A stretch of 64,000 nt of DNA, taken from Methylocystis parvus OBBP. Lineage in GTDB: Bacteria > Pseudomonadota > Alphaproteobacteria > Rhizobiales > Beijerinckiaceae. Each line of letters opens with the position of its first letter. The first letter of the stretch is position 1. The notes beneath the pieces were generated by a model that ran no database searches, was not told where the DNA came from, and worked only from the letters and a program-made list of their open reading frames with translations. Made by a program: the position numbers and the translations under genes. The stretch spans positions 4,012,008 to 4,076,007 of the forward strand of contig NZ_CP092968.1 in the NCBI RefSeq assembly GCF_027571405.1, in the 5' to 3' direction. Positions 27,145 through 35,359 of the stretch are shown here, piece after piece.

Positions 27145-27564
27145 TTAGAATAGGCCAAGCCCCAAGCCGAACAACCCGCCGCCGTTTCCATAGCCGCACG
27201 TGCAACCGCCGCTATAGCCATAAGTAGCAGGGTAGGCCATGCCGTAGCCGCCACAGGCGGAGCCATAAGCGCTGTATGGGTAGCTTGCCGCCGCTACGCC
27301 GCCTAGCAGGCCGGCGCCATAGCCCCAGCGTCCGTAACCCCAGCCAGGACGCCAGGCCGCCCAACGGCGATGACCCCAGCCCCAGCCAGGACGCCAAGCC
27401 GCCCAACGGCGATGACCCCAACCTCCCCAACCATAGTGGCGACCCCATCCACCGCCGCCCCATCCCCAACGGCCCCATGCGGAGGCCGGAGTAGAGATGG
27501 ACACCGTGCTGACCAGCATGGTGGCGGCGAGCGCGGCCGTGATCATCTTGCGTGAGTTGGTCAT
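27145..27564 (-). CDS. Gly/Trp/Tyr-rich exported protein with internal duplication
   Basis: The 139-residue protein has a signal peptide (TAALAATMLVSTVSISTPAS, cleavage near ASA/W). A unit HRRWAAWRPGWG occurs twice in tandem, and a Gly/Tyr-rich end carries three cysteines (SACGG, GGCTCG). GGAG lies about 9 bases before the ATG at 27564. It has the same style as the protein at 17488. Probably a surface or cell-envelope protein; function unknown. Confidence 0.75.
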   Translation of the reverse strand: MTNSRKMITAALAATMLVSTVSISTPASAWGRWGWGGGGWGRHYGWGGWGHRRWAAWRPGWGWGHRRWAAWRPGWGYGRWGYGAGLLGGVAAASYPYSAYGSACGGYGMAYPATYGYSGGCTCGYGNGGGLFGLGLGLF

Positions 27565-27762
27565 TGACACGTCTCCAAGGGTTCTTGCCGGACAAAGCCC
27601 CAGACCTCCCGCTGCAACGCGAGCCAAGTTTGCTTGTTCCGGCCTGAACTTTGGCGCCGCAGGAAACAGATGCGCAGAACCAGGTTGGCCATTGCAGGCG
27701 GCTCGCCGCGAAGATGCGGCTGAAGGCGGCGAGCCACCCCCGCAAGGCGGACGCGAGGGAGG

Positions 27763-28030
27763 CTAGGTCAGTTTTTCTCGCGCGCCATTACGATAGCCCC
27801 GCGAGAAAATTCGGCGACCTGTGGGAATCACCACCTTGCCGGCGCCAAGGGTGGCCTTGGGCGTATAGATTTTCCAACCGGAAATCGACCGCTGGATACA
27901 ACTTGAGGCGGCCATTGCCGGGCCAGCCGCTGCTGATCTACTCGGAGAAGACGCGCGCCGCGCCTCAGCGATCCGTCCACGAATCTCGGCAATATGGCGT
28001 TCTCCGAGAGCAACATGCTCTTAGGCTAGC
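27763..28030 (-). pseudogene. Remnant of a rhizobial-type helical protein gene
   Basis: Reading leftward from an in-frame TAA near 28030, one frame gives EHVALGERHIAEIRGRIAEA and later WKIYTPKATLGAGKVVIP, ending at TAG 27765-27763. The first segment resembles small Rhizobiales proteins with HVAxGERHIAxQ-type helices. No start codon precedes it in frame. I read it as a truncated or decayed gene; this is by-eye resemblance only. Confidence 0.35.
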
Positions 28031-28101
28031 GCGAGGCGCCGCTTCAATATTGAATGATCCGTGGGTGACCATAGCGCGCCTGAAACCTCGCCTGGGCGAC
28101 A

Positions 28102-28548
28102 ATGTCGACGGTGCGAGAGGCAGTAAGGCTAGGGGCGTCTCTTGCCTTCGTAAGTCAAAGGCTTATCCTTTTACGGCATTTTGATCCCTTCGGTCACGCG
28201 GATGACGGTTCGCCAATGCATCGACTGGTCGAGCGGCAGCTTCATCGCGCGCAAAAGTGCCGGTCCCTACCAGCGCTCAGCGCAAAGGAGCCGCAGAAGT
28301 GCAATAAGCGCGGCGAGCTTTTCGAACGAACGGCGGCTCTATTAGCTGGTAGCCTGCGGTGCATCCGGGAGTCGGAAATCATTCTCGCGAGAATGAAAGT
28401 CGCAGAAGCGCCCGATAACTTTCAGCGCATCCTTTCAGGCTGCGAGGAAGTCATAAGGTTGGTTGATCGGGAAAAACGCGGGAACGCGCCTCGCGTCGAT
28501 CTTGGCAGAGAGCAAAGCGCTCAACGTAATGCAGGCGCCGTTTCCTGA
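28102..28548 (+). CDS. Hypothetical protein, doubtful
   Basis: The 148-codon ORF has a more natural-looking C-terminal half (FERTAALLAGSLRCIRESEI, APDNFQRILSGCEEVIRLVD). The N-terminal half is not convincing and no Shine-Dalgarno sequence is evident at the listed start, so the true start may be internal. Base composition is less GC-rich than the core genes. No family is recognised. Confidence 0.35.
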   Translation: MSTVREAVRLGASLAFVSQRLILLRHFDPFGHADDGSPMHRLVERQLHRAQKCRSLPALSAKEPQKCNKRGELFERTAALLAGSLRCIRESEIILARMKVAEAPDNFQRILSGCEEVIRLVDREKRGNAPRVDLGREQSAQRNAGAVS

Positions 28549-28563
28549 ACAAGAAACCAAGCC

Positions 28564-29043
28564 CTAGTTTAACGCTGCGATCGCTGTCAAAGCAGGGGCG
28601 GCCGGGATTCGAGCAGCCAAGCGCGAAAAGATCCATTCGGGTTTTTGGTCTTTGCCTTCAGTCTCATCACGCAGGAGGTGTAAATGATGTTCAAGCAACG
28701 CGAGCGTTTCGACGAATGTATCCAGCATGTGCCGAGCATCTTCGTTCGAGCGCTGTTCCGCTTGGAGCTGGACGATCCGCTCCCGTTGGCGGGCAATGAT
28801 TAGTTTTCCCCTAGCGACATGCCGGGTTGCTATGTCGAGTTCGGACAGACGACCGTTCCATGCTTCATTACTGCTCGTAGCCTGAGCTGCCGCCAATCGC
28901 AGCAATAGCAGCGCCATTTCATTGGGAAGCGGCTCACGGACGATAGTTTGAAGCGACTGATGAATGGCTTTCCCTAGCGTGCTCCGGATCATCCATTCAT
29001 CCTGTGCTCGCTCCTCTGCTAGGGCCTCCGCCATCGTAGTCAT
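28564..29043 (-). CDS. NepR-like domain fused to a helical domain
   Basis: The 159-residue soluble protein starts at ATG 29043 with GGAGAG upstream. Residues about 18-50 read STLGKAIHQSLQTIVREPLP then NEMALLLLRL. That fits the NepR anti-sigma pattern (LxxxYxxVVxEPxPxxMxxLLxxL). Residues about 70-125 (RHVARGKLIIARQRERIVQL, LLEHHLHLL) match a helical domain common in small Rhizobiales proteins. NepR proteins hold the stress sigma factor EcfG, but no ecfG or phyR is nearby, so that role here is inference. Confidence 0.6.
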   Translation of the reverse strand: MTTMAEALAEERAQDEWMIRSTLGKAIHQSLQTIVREPLPNEMALLLLRLAAAQATSSNEAWNGRLSELDIATRHVARGKLIIARQRERIVQLQAEQRSNEDARHMLDTFVETLALLEHHLHLLRDETEGKDQKPEWIFSRLAARIPAAPALTAIAALN

Positions 29044-29285
29044 ATTGCTCACTCTCCAGCGAAAGTGTCGATAACGCTCGAACGGCGTTTTTGTTGCGTT
29101 CCGACGCTGCCTACTTTGGACAGAGCCGGCCGAGCGCGGATGTAGCGACGGCGCGGCTCGCCACTCCAAGGCTACACGCTGGGGGACGGAGATTTCGCTC
29201 CGCATGCTTCCATCAGCTTCGCAATCTCATCGACAGACAAACAAGCATCCGGATGGTCTCTGGCGATGGCCATTGCGGGCAAGCG

Positions 29286-29462
29286 CTACGAACGCGCGGC
29301 TCTATCGAGGCGCTGTCCGATCAGGCCGGCAGCGGTCGCGCCGATAATCGCAAATGGAGCGGCGATATCGAACCCCTTTGCGAGATATCCCAGCACCGCC
29401 CCGATGACGGCGCCAACAGCGGCCAGAGCCAGGGCGCCGGTCGGAATTTCGTCGCCAATCAT
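29286..29462 (-). CDS. Small hydrophobic membrane protein (58 residues)
   Basis: Starts MIGDEIPTGALALAAVGAVI with Gly/Ala-rich helices (GAVLGYLAKGF, then ATAAGLIGQRLDRAA); two membrane segments are likely. Its ATG overlaps the stop of the basic protein gene (ATGA at 29459-29462), so the pair is translationally coupled. Function unknown. Confidence 0.6.
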   Translation of the reverse strand: MIGDEIPTGALALAAVGAVIGAVLGYLAKGFDIAAPFAIIGATAAGLIGQRLDRAARS

Positions 29463-29587
29463 CTCTTGCCCGCCGACTCGCGGGCGCGATCAATGATTCC
29501 GAAACCCGTCGCCGGGTCCGTGGCCTTTACCTTAAGTTTCTTCGGCTTCTTCGCCTCGCGATTGCCGCGTTGCTGCTTGTTCGCCAT
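29459..29587 (-). CDS. Small basic protein (42 residues)
   Basis: MANKQQRGNREAKKPKKLKV at the start is typical of a short Lys/Arg-rich protein family seen in Rhizobiales. AAGGATC precedes the ATG. It is coupled by ATGA to the small membrane protein downstream. Nucleic-acid binding is possible from charge alone; function unknown. Confidence 0.65.
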   Translation of the reverse strand: MANKQQRGNREAKKPKKLKVKATDPATGFGIIDRARESAGKR

Positions 29588-29604
29588 GATCCTTGGGCCT
29601 TCAA

Positions 29605-29632
29605 AAATGCAAAGCCCGGCCTTCTGAAGACC
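29605..29632 (-). terminator. Terminator-like hairpin
   Basis: AGCCCGG and CCGGGCT pair around an 11-base loop. On the minus strand the stem is followed by a TTTGCATTTTT stretch, suiting leftward transcripts arriving from about 29.7-30.2 kb. Confidence 0.5.
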
Positions 29633-29710
29633 GGGCTGGGCGCACTCCCCTGGGAGGGAAAGGCGCTGATCGCGCCCTGGCCTTGTCATCTAACGCCGCG
29701 CTGTCTCCCT

Positions 29711-29977
29711 TCAAGCCTCTGGCGGGATCGCCTTCTTCAATCTTACGCCCGGCCCGCCGCGGTTCTCAGGGATGAATTCGACGCCGGCGGATTCCAAGGC
29801 GCGACGCATAACTTCGATTGTCGCCCGTTGAGGGGCGGACGCTTCGACCGCGCCGTCATTATGCGGGACGCCCACAAACGCTACAGGGACGGAAAGCGCT
29901 TTGGGCTCGGGTGGAGCTGGTCGCAATGTCTGCGGATGGCATGGGCGGCGGCGAAGATAAGGAGGCAAATGTTCCAT
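29711..29977 (-). pseudogene. Remnant of an XRE-type regulator (C-terminal part)
   Basis: The end of this frame, ATIEVMRRALESAGVEFIPE then NRGGPGVRLKK, matches the hallmark C-terminus of small XRE/HTH regulators of alphaproteobacteria. The expected N-terminal helix-turn-helix is missing and is replaced by Pro-rich unrelated residues. The first part overlaps the gene at 29859 in another frame. Probably a decayed copy; a short functional protein is possible. Confidence 0.45.
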
Positions 29978-30158
29978 CTACGGAACGTGGCATAGTAGCG
30001 TCGCCATCTATGCGGCGCATCAACCGTTGTGAATCGGCAATGGCCTTTTTGGTTCCGGCGATCATGTTGTCGCTTGAAATTTGCGATTTCTCTGCACGCT
30101 CTTGGAAGTTAGTGAGCGCCTGTGAGCAAGAAGTGATTACGTCAACGATGTCTTGCAT
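29859..30158 (-). CDS. Small helical hypothetical protein
   Basis: The 99-residue product has GGAG six bases before ATG 30158. The first 50 residues (MQDIVDVITSCSQALTNFQE, KKAIADSQRLMRRIDG) resemble the short helical proteins of Rhizobiales that carry a QxSxxLMRRI-type motif. The second half is Ser/Pro-rich. Codon use is less GC-rich than core genes. Function unknown. Confidence 0.45.
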   Translation of the reverse strand: MQDIVDVITSCSQALTNFQERAEKSQISSDNMIAGTKKAIADSQRLMRRIDGDATMPRSVDGTFASLSSPPPMPSADIATSSTRAQSAFRPCSVCGRPA

Positions 30159-30875
30159 CGCGTGCTCCGGTTCGCGGTAAGCGGGAGCACGCAGCGTCTC
30201 TCTGCCGCCGATGTGCCTACTGTCCGGTTTCTCGGCGATGTTACATATATGGGCCTCTCCCGCCGAAAGGCGAACTAGAGCGCTTCACCCGGAGACGAAG
30301 GCGGATTCGTTTAAGGGCAACCAGCACGCCGGGAAAGTTGCGAGCGGGAATTCTGCGTTCACCACAACCACCGCCGAGACGATAGGCAAAAGCCGACGCA
30401 GTCTCGGTATTGCGCGCGGTCGACGTCTCGTACGCCTGCGGCCGGACGCTCTCCGGCCGGACTCGCCGCCGATCGGGCGAGCGGGATGTGAGACAAAGTA
30501 GGGGGCGCCGCCCAAATGCCTGCCATTACAAAGCAATTCCTATAAATTGCGTGTTTGTTCGGCTTTCGTGCATGCCGCGCAATAAGCTCCTGTCGGAGCG
30601 TCAGAATTATCTGGTTCCGGAAACATTCTCTTCGGCTCGCTTCGTGGGGCAATCTGGAAGGCGCCGCACATGGAAAGGGTTTATCGTCACGGCGCGGGCG
30701 GCGCATGTTGCAGGGAACTCTCCGCGGGATTGGTCGCGGTATCGCGCGCTCGGGATGGGAAGTGAGGGGAGGGCAGTGGGCGTAAATGCCGCCTAAGTCC
30801 GCTAACGTCCGTAGGCGTTTATTCGACGGATATTAGACGTTTTGGAATCTATGGATCGTAACTTATTGATTTTAC
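30159..30875. other. Gene-poor stretch between small genes and tRNA-Glu
   Basis: About 700 bases without a supported gene. ORFs here are short, Arg-rich and mutually overlapping, with no ribosome sites or recognisable domains. No integrase or direct repeat of the tRNA 3' end was found by eye. Confidence 0.5.
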
Positions 30876-30951
30876 TGGCGCGCCCAAGGGGATTCGAACC
30901 CCTGTTTTCGCCGTGAAAGGGCGACGTCCTAGGCCTCTAGACGATGGGCGC
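30876..30951 (-). tRNA. tRNA-Glu (anticodon TTC)
   Basis: Full cloverleaf on the minus strand: acceptor GCGCCCA/TGGGCGC, anticodon stem CGCCC/GGGCG-type around CTTTCAC giving TTC, T-arm AGGGG-TTCGAAT-CCCCT, discriminator G and an encoded CCA. Confidence 0.95.
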
Positions 30952-31081
30952 GGGGCTTGCGCCTGCGGATCGCGGCGCGAGCGAGGGCTGTATAGAGGGG
31001 CGCGGGGCGCAAGACAAGTCTCCGCGCGCTCTTTCCTGCACTGTTCCGGCGCTGTCGTCGCCGGGCGGATTCGATCCGCGG

Positions 31082-31204
31082 TCAGACGCCCCAGATCATC
31101 GCGTCATAGGCGTAACGCGCGATGCGCGTGGCGTAAATGCCGATCAGCGCGAAACCGAAGGCTTTCACCGTGATCCAAAGATAGGCTTCCATGTCGGGAT
31201 GCAT
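31082..31204 (-). CDS. Small single-pass membrane protein (40 residues)
   Basis: ATG 31204 gives MHPDMEAYLWITVKAFGFAL then IGIYATRIARYAYDAMIWGV. This is one hydrophobic helix followed by an aromatic, basic tail. An AAGG lies close to the start. It sits alone between tRNA-Glu and the divergent ABC-F gene. No family is recognised. Confidence 0.45.
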   Translation of the reverse strand: MHPDMEAYLWITVKAFGFALIGIYATRIARYAYDAMIWGV

Positions 31205-31375
31205 GACCTTGCGCCTTTCATTCGAGTCGATGCGCCTCGGGTTTTCTCCTTCCCTTGTTCCCGCCGCTTGATTTCGAATAAGCAAGTAGCATGCCTTGAC
31301 CTGTGCGCCCTTTTGCGGGCGCCGTTCGAATCTGCCTAGCGACGCCGGCGCGAGCCTGTTACTGGGCTTGCGGCC

Positions 31376-33226
31376 ATGCTCACCATCAACGACCTCACCT
31401 ACCGCCTCGGCGAAAGGCTCATTTTCGATCATGCGGGCGTTTTTTTGCCGGGGCGTTCGCGCGCCGGCTTTGTCGGCCGCAACGGGGCTGGAAAGACGAC
31501 GCTGTTTCGCCTCATCGCAGGCGAAATTGCCGCAGAATCGGGCAATATCGCGCTGCCGGCGCGCACGCGGCTGGGGCGGGTGGAGCAGGAAGCGCCCGGC
31601 GGACCGACCAAGCTCATCGATTTCGTGCTGGCGGCGGACGTCGAGCGCGCGGAGCTTCTGGAGCGCGCCGAGACGGAGCATAACGCTCACGACATCGCTG
31701 AGATCCAGACTCGCCTCGCCGACATCGACGCTCACGCCGCCCCCGCCCGCGCGGCGGCCATTCTCCACGGCCTCGGTTTCGACGCCGAGGGGCAGCAGCG
31801 GCCGCTCTCCGAATTTTCCGGCGGCTGGCGCATGCGCGTCGCGCTGGCGGCGGTGTTGTTTTCCGCCCCCGATCTGCTGCTGCTCGACGAGCCGACCAAC
31901 TATCTCGACCTCGAAGGCACGCTGTGGCTTGTGGATTACCTTGCGCGCTACCCGGCGAGCGTGATCGTCATCAGCCATGATCGCGACCTGCTTGACGACG
32001 TCGCGACGCATATCCTTCATCTCGAACGCGGCAGGCTGACGCTCTACAAGGGCGATTACACGTCTTTCGAAAAGCAGCGGCGCGAGGCGGCGCTGATCGC
32101 CGCCAAGGGCGCCAGGAAGGCGGAGGAAAAGCGCAAGCATCTGCAGGCCTTCGTGGACCGCTTCCGCGCCAAGGCCACGAAAGCGCGGCAGGCGCAGTCC
32201 CGCCTCAAAATGCTGGAGAAAATGGAGCCGGTCGCGGCCATCGTCGACGACAGCGTGCTGCCGATCCATCTGCCGTCGCCCGAAAAACCGCTCTCGCCGC
32301 CGATCATCGCGCTCGACAAGGCGAGCGTGGGCTATGGCGAGCGCGTGGTGCTGTCGCGCCTGACGCTGTCGATCTCGAATGACGACCGCATCGGGCTCTT
32401 GGGCGCCAATGGCAACGGCAAATCGACCTTCGCCAAGCTGCTCGGCGGGCGGCTCGAGCCCTTGGCCGGCGAGATGGTGCGCGCCGCGAAGCTGGAGGCG
32501 GGGTTCTTCGCGCAGCATCAGGTCGACGATCTCAACGAGAACGACACGCCTTACCTCGTCTTCTCGCGGCTGATGCCGGACGCGCCCGAGGCGCGGGTGC
32601 GCTCGCGCGCGGCGCAGACCGGCTTTTCCGGCGCCCGCGCGGATACGAAAGTCGCGCATCTCTCCGGCGGCGAGAAAGCGCGGCTCCTGATGGGCGTCAC
32701 GGCGTTCAATTCGCCGCATCTTCTCATTCTCGACGAGCCGACGAACCATCTCGACATCGACAGCCGCGCTGCGCTGATCGAGGCGATCATGGATTATGAG
32801 GGGGCCGTCGTGCTGGTCTCGCATGACCGCTATCTGCTGGAGGCCTGCGCCGACCGGCTGTGGCTCGTCGATCAGGGCACGGTCAAGCCGTTCGACGGCG
32901 ATATGGACGACTACGCCAGGCTCGTGCTGTCGAAGAGTAAGACCGAGGCGTCCAGGCGCGAATCCGAGCCCGCGCAGGTCGCGGAAGCCGCGCCGAAGCG
33001 GCGCGACGCTGGATTTTATCGCCGCAAACTCGCGGAGGCCGAGGCGAAGGTCGAGAAATTCTCGCAGCTTCTGGCGCGGGTGGACGAAGCGCTCGCGGCC
33101 CCTGACGCTTTTTCGCGCAATCCGCAGGAGGCGGCCAAGCTCGCGTCTCAGCGCGAGGAGCTCGCCAAGGCGCTGGCCTTAGCCGAAGAGCAATGGCTGG
33201 AACTGGCGGCGGAGGCGGAGGGGTAA
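31376..33226 (+). CDS. ABC-F family ATPase (Uup/EttA-like)
   Basis: The 616-residue soluble protein has two ABC domains and no membrane part. Walker A motifs are GRNGAGKTT and GANGNGKST, signatures LSEFSGGW and LSGGEKAR, and Walker B ends LLLLDEPTNYLDLE and LLILDEPTNHLDID. The linker between domains contains KAEEKRKHLQAFVDRFRAKA (ABC-F P-site linker). A C-terminal coiled coil (about 530-616) favours Uup. ABC-F proteins act on the ribosome or in DNA/ribosome stress. Cytoplasmic. Confidence 0.95.
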   Translation: MLTINDLTYRLGERLIFDHAGVFLPGRSRAGFVGRNGAGKTTLFRLIAGEIAAESGNIALPARTRLGRVEQEAPGGPTKLIDFVLAADVERAELLERAETEHNAHDIAEIQTRLADIDAHAAPARAAAILHGLGFDAEGQQRPLSEFSGGWRMRVALAAVLFSAPDLLLLDEPTNYLDLEGTLWLVDYLARYPASVIVISHDRDLLDDVATHILHLERGRLTLYKGDYTSFEKQRREAALIAAKGARKAEEKRKHLQAFVDRFRAKATKARQAQSRLKMLEKMEPVAAIVDDSVLPIHLPSPEKPLSPPIIALDKASVGYGERVVLSRLTLSISNDDRIGLLGANGNGKSTFAKLLGGRLEPLAGEMVRAAKLEAGFFAQHQVDDLNENDTPYLVFSRLMPDAPEARVRSRAAQTGFSGARADTKVAHLSGGEKARLLMGVTAFNSPHLLILDEPTNHLDIDSRAALIEAIMDYEGAVVLVSHDRYLLEACADRLWLVDQGTVKPFDGDMDDYARLVLSKSKTEASRRESEPAQVAEAAPKRRDAGFYRRKLAEAEAKVEKFSQLLARVDEALAAPDAFSRNPQEAAKLASQREELAKALALAEEQWLELAAEAEG

Positions 33227-33265
33227 CCGACCGGCGGCGCTCGCCGGTCGGACCCTCGGACACGC

Positions 33266-33406
33266 TCAGCAGGCTCCGGAGGGCGTGTCGCAGTTGGAGC
33301 TGTAATGATTGTAGCAGTCGTAATAGGCGGTGGAATTAGCCGCCGCCGGTCCAATTGCGGACAACGCCAAAAGCGTGGTCAGCGCGACGGTCAGAATCAG
33401 CTTCAT
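33266..33406 (-). CDS. Tiny exported Cys-containing peptide
   Basis: The 46-residue product has GGGAG seven bases before ATG 33406. A clear signal peptide (LILTVALTTLLALSAIGPAA) leaves a mature peptide of about 23 residues, STAYYDCYNHYSSNC then DTPSGAC, with three cysteines. Function unknown. The mature peptide is unusually short for a retained structural protein. Confidence 0.6.
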   Translation of the reverse strand: MKLILTVALTTLLALSAIGPAAANSTAYYDCYNHYSSNCDTPSGAC

Positions 33407-33531
33407 GGCTATCTCCCAAGTTGCAGTCTTTGATGCCGCAACTTGGTAATGTAGCTCTCGCAACGCCTGAAAAAATTGCCAGGAGCAAAAGATTATTACG
33501 GTAGTGTGACAGTTTGTGACGTTCGGCGGAA

Positions 33532-33807
33532 TTAAATTTCCAAATCCGCGAATTCTCTGTGCCGCTTCAGATAAGCGACGACGAATGAGCAGGTCGCCCG
33601 TACCCTCAATCCCTGCGCCCGCGCCTGCAAAAGCGCCCCGTGGATCAGCTTCGACGCCGCGCCGCGCCCCTGTAGCGCCGCAGGCGACTCCGTGTGGGTG
33701 AAGGTCATCACCCCGTCTTCCAGCACATATTCGGCGAGCGCCAGCGACCCGTCGATTTCCAGTTCGAAACGGCTCTTCGCCGGATTTTGCCGCACTTCCT
33801 GTTCCAT
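33532..33807 (-). CDS. GNAT-like N-acetyltransferase (YjdJ type)
   Basis: The 91-residue protein with an ideal AGGAGG five bases before ATG 33807 matches the short GNAT family. It has [20 protein letters not shown], then the acetyl-CoA loop [20 protein letters not shown] and [11 protein letters not shown]. The substrate of these small acyl-CoA-binding proteins is unknown. Cytoplasmic, single gene. Confidence 0.85.
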   Translation of the reverse strand: MEQEVRQNPAKSRFELEIDGSLALAEYVLEDGVMTFTHTESPAALQGRGAASKLIHGALLQARAQGLRVRATCSFVVAYLKRHREFADLEI

Positions 33808-34015
33808 TCGAACCTCCTGTTCCGCCCCCGACATGGCGCCCCGGCGACCGAAAGGGAAGGGCGGCGCCGTCCCCGAAGGAGGGCGGCTTACGTCCGCGTC
33901 GCGGCGCGGAGAGCGCCGTCGCCCAACTCGCTTGCCTTTTCCCGCGCCCCGCGCTTCAACCGCCCGCAAGCCGCCGTTATGCTCTGCCTCCTCGAATCGC
34001 GAATGGAAACTTGAG

Positions 34016-35359
34016 ATGCGCCTGTCCCGTTACTTCCTGCCGATCCTGCGCGAGACGCCCAAGGAGGCCGAGATCGTCTCGCACCGGCTGATGCTGCGGG
34101 CGGGCATGATCCGGCAGGAATCGGCCGGCATTTACGCCTGGCTGCCGCTGGGGCTGAAGGTTCTCAACAACATCACCCGCATCATTCGGGAGGAGCAGAA
34201 CCGCGCCGGCGCCGTCGAATGCCTGATGCCGGTGATCCAGTCGGCGGATCTCTGGCGCGAATCCGGGCGCTACGACGCCTATGGCAAGGAGATGCTGCGC
34301 ATTCAGGACCGGCACGAGCGGGAAATGCTCTTCGGGCCCACCAATGAGGAGATGATCACGGAGATTTTCCGCGCCTATGTGCGCTCCTACAAGGATCTCC
34401 CACTCAATCTCTATCACATTCAGTGGAAGTTCCGCGACGAGGTTCGGCCGCGCTTCGGCGTCATGCGCTCGCGAGAGTTTCTCATGAAGGACGCCTATTC
34501 CTTCGATCTCACGGCCGAGGGCAGCCGGCACTCCTATAACAAGATGTTCGTGGCTTACCTGCGCACCTTCGCGCGCATGGGTTTGACGGCGATCCCCATG
34601 GCCGCCGACACCGGCCCGATCGGCGGCAATCTCAGCCACGAGTTCATCATCCTCGCCGATACCGGCGAGAGCGAGGTCTATTGCCACAAGGACTTCCTGT
34701 CCTTCGCCCCGCCGCCCGCCAATGTCGATTTCGACGACGTCGCCGGGCTTCAGAGACTCTTCGACAAATGGACGAGCCGCTACGCCGCGACGAGCGAGAT
34801 GCACGACGCGGCGGCCTTCGCGGCGGTGCCGGACGACGCCAAGGTCGCCGCGCGCGGCATCGAGGTCGGCCATATTTTCTACTTCGGCACAAAATATTCC
34901 GAGCCCATGAAGGCCGTGGTGAACGGCCCGGACGGCAAGGAGGTCGTCGTGCAGATGGGTTCCTACGGCATCGGCCCGTCGCGCCTCGTCGCCGCGATCA
35001 TTGAGGCCTTCCATGACGACGCCGGCATCGTCTGGCCGGAGACGGTCGCGCCCTTCCATGTCGGCGTGGCGGATCTGAAGGTCGGCGACGCGGCGACAGG
35101 CAAGGTCTGCGGCGAGCTCGTCCAGCAGCTCGAAAACGCCGGGCTCGACGCGCTGCATGACGATCGGGACGAGCGGCCGGGGGCGAAATTCGCGACGCTC
35201 GATCTGATCGGCCTGCCCTGGCAGATTCTCGTCGGCCCGAAGGGACTGGCTGACGGCAAGGTGGAAGTGAAGCGCCGCAAGACCGGCGAGCGCGAAATGC
35301 TCGCGCCGGCGGACGCCGTGGCGCGCATCGTCGAGGCCGTGAAGCAGGCGGGCGCATGA
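34016..35359 (+). CDS. proS: Prolyl-tRNA synthetase
   Basis: Class II aminoacyl-tRNA synthetase charging tRNA-Pro. The 447-residue length, lacking the large editing insertion, is the alphaproteobacterial short form. Motif 2 [20 protein letters not shown], motif 3 with [11 protein letters not shown], and an anticodon-binding domain (about 350-440) are present. The start at 34016 matches the family N-terminus [14 protein letters not shown]. Its stop overlaps the lolE start (ATGA), linking it to lolE-lolD. Confidence 0.97.
   Translation: MRLSRYFLPILRETPKEAEIVSHRLMLRAGMIRQESAGIYAWLPLGLKVLNNITRIIREEQNRAGAVECLMPVIQSADLWRESGRYDAYGKEMLRIQDRHEREMLFGPTNEEMITEIFRAYVRSYKDLPLNLYHIQWKFRDEVRPRFGVMRSREFLMKDAYSFDLTAEGSRHSYNKMFVAYLRTFARMGLTAIPMAADTGPIGGNLSHEFIILADTGESEVYCHKDFLSFAPPPANVDFDDVAGLQRLFDKWTSRYAATSEMHDAAAFAAVPDDAKVAARGIEVGHIFYFGTKYSEPMKAVVNGPDGKEVVVQMGSYGIGPSRLVAAIIEAFHDDAGIVWPETVAPFHVGVADLKVGDAATGKVCGELVQQLENAGLDALHDDRDERPGAKFATLDLIGLPWQILVGPKGLADGKVEVKRRKTGEREMLAPADAVARIVEAVKQAGA

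Noticed and set aside
27651..28184. 177-codon rightward ORF
   Set aside because: Arg-rich, no ribosome site, and the leftward frame carries a more natural protein remnant.
30211..30796. Several overlapping ORFs of 60-130 codons
   Set aside because: No Shine-Dalgarno sequences, unnatural composition and no recognisable domain on either strand.
26600..30951. Integrative element inserted at tRNA-Glu
   Set aside because: No integrase and no direct repeat of the tRNA 3' end seen by eye; kept only as a weak finding about an accessory patch.
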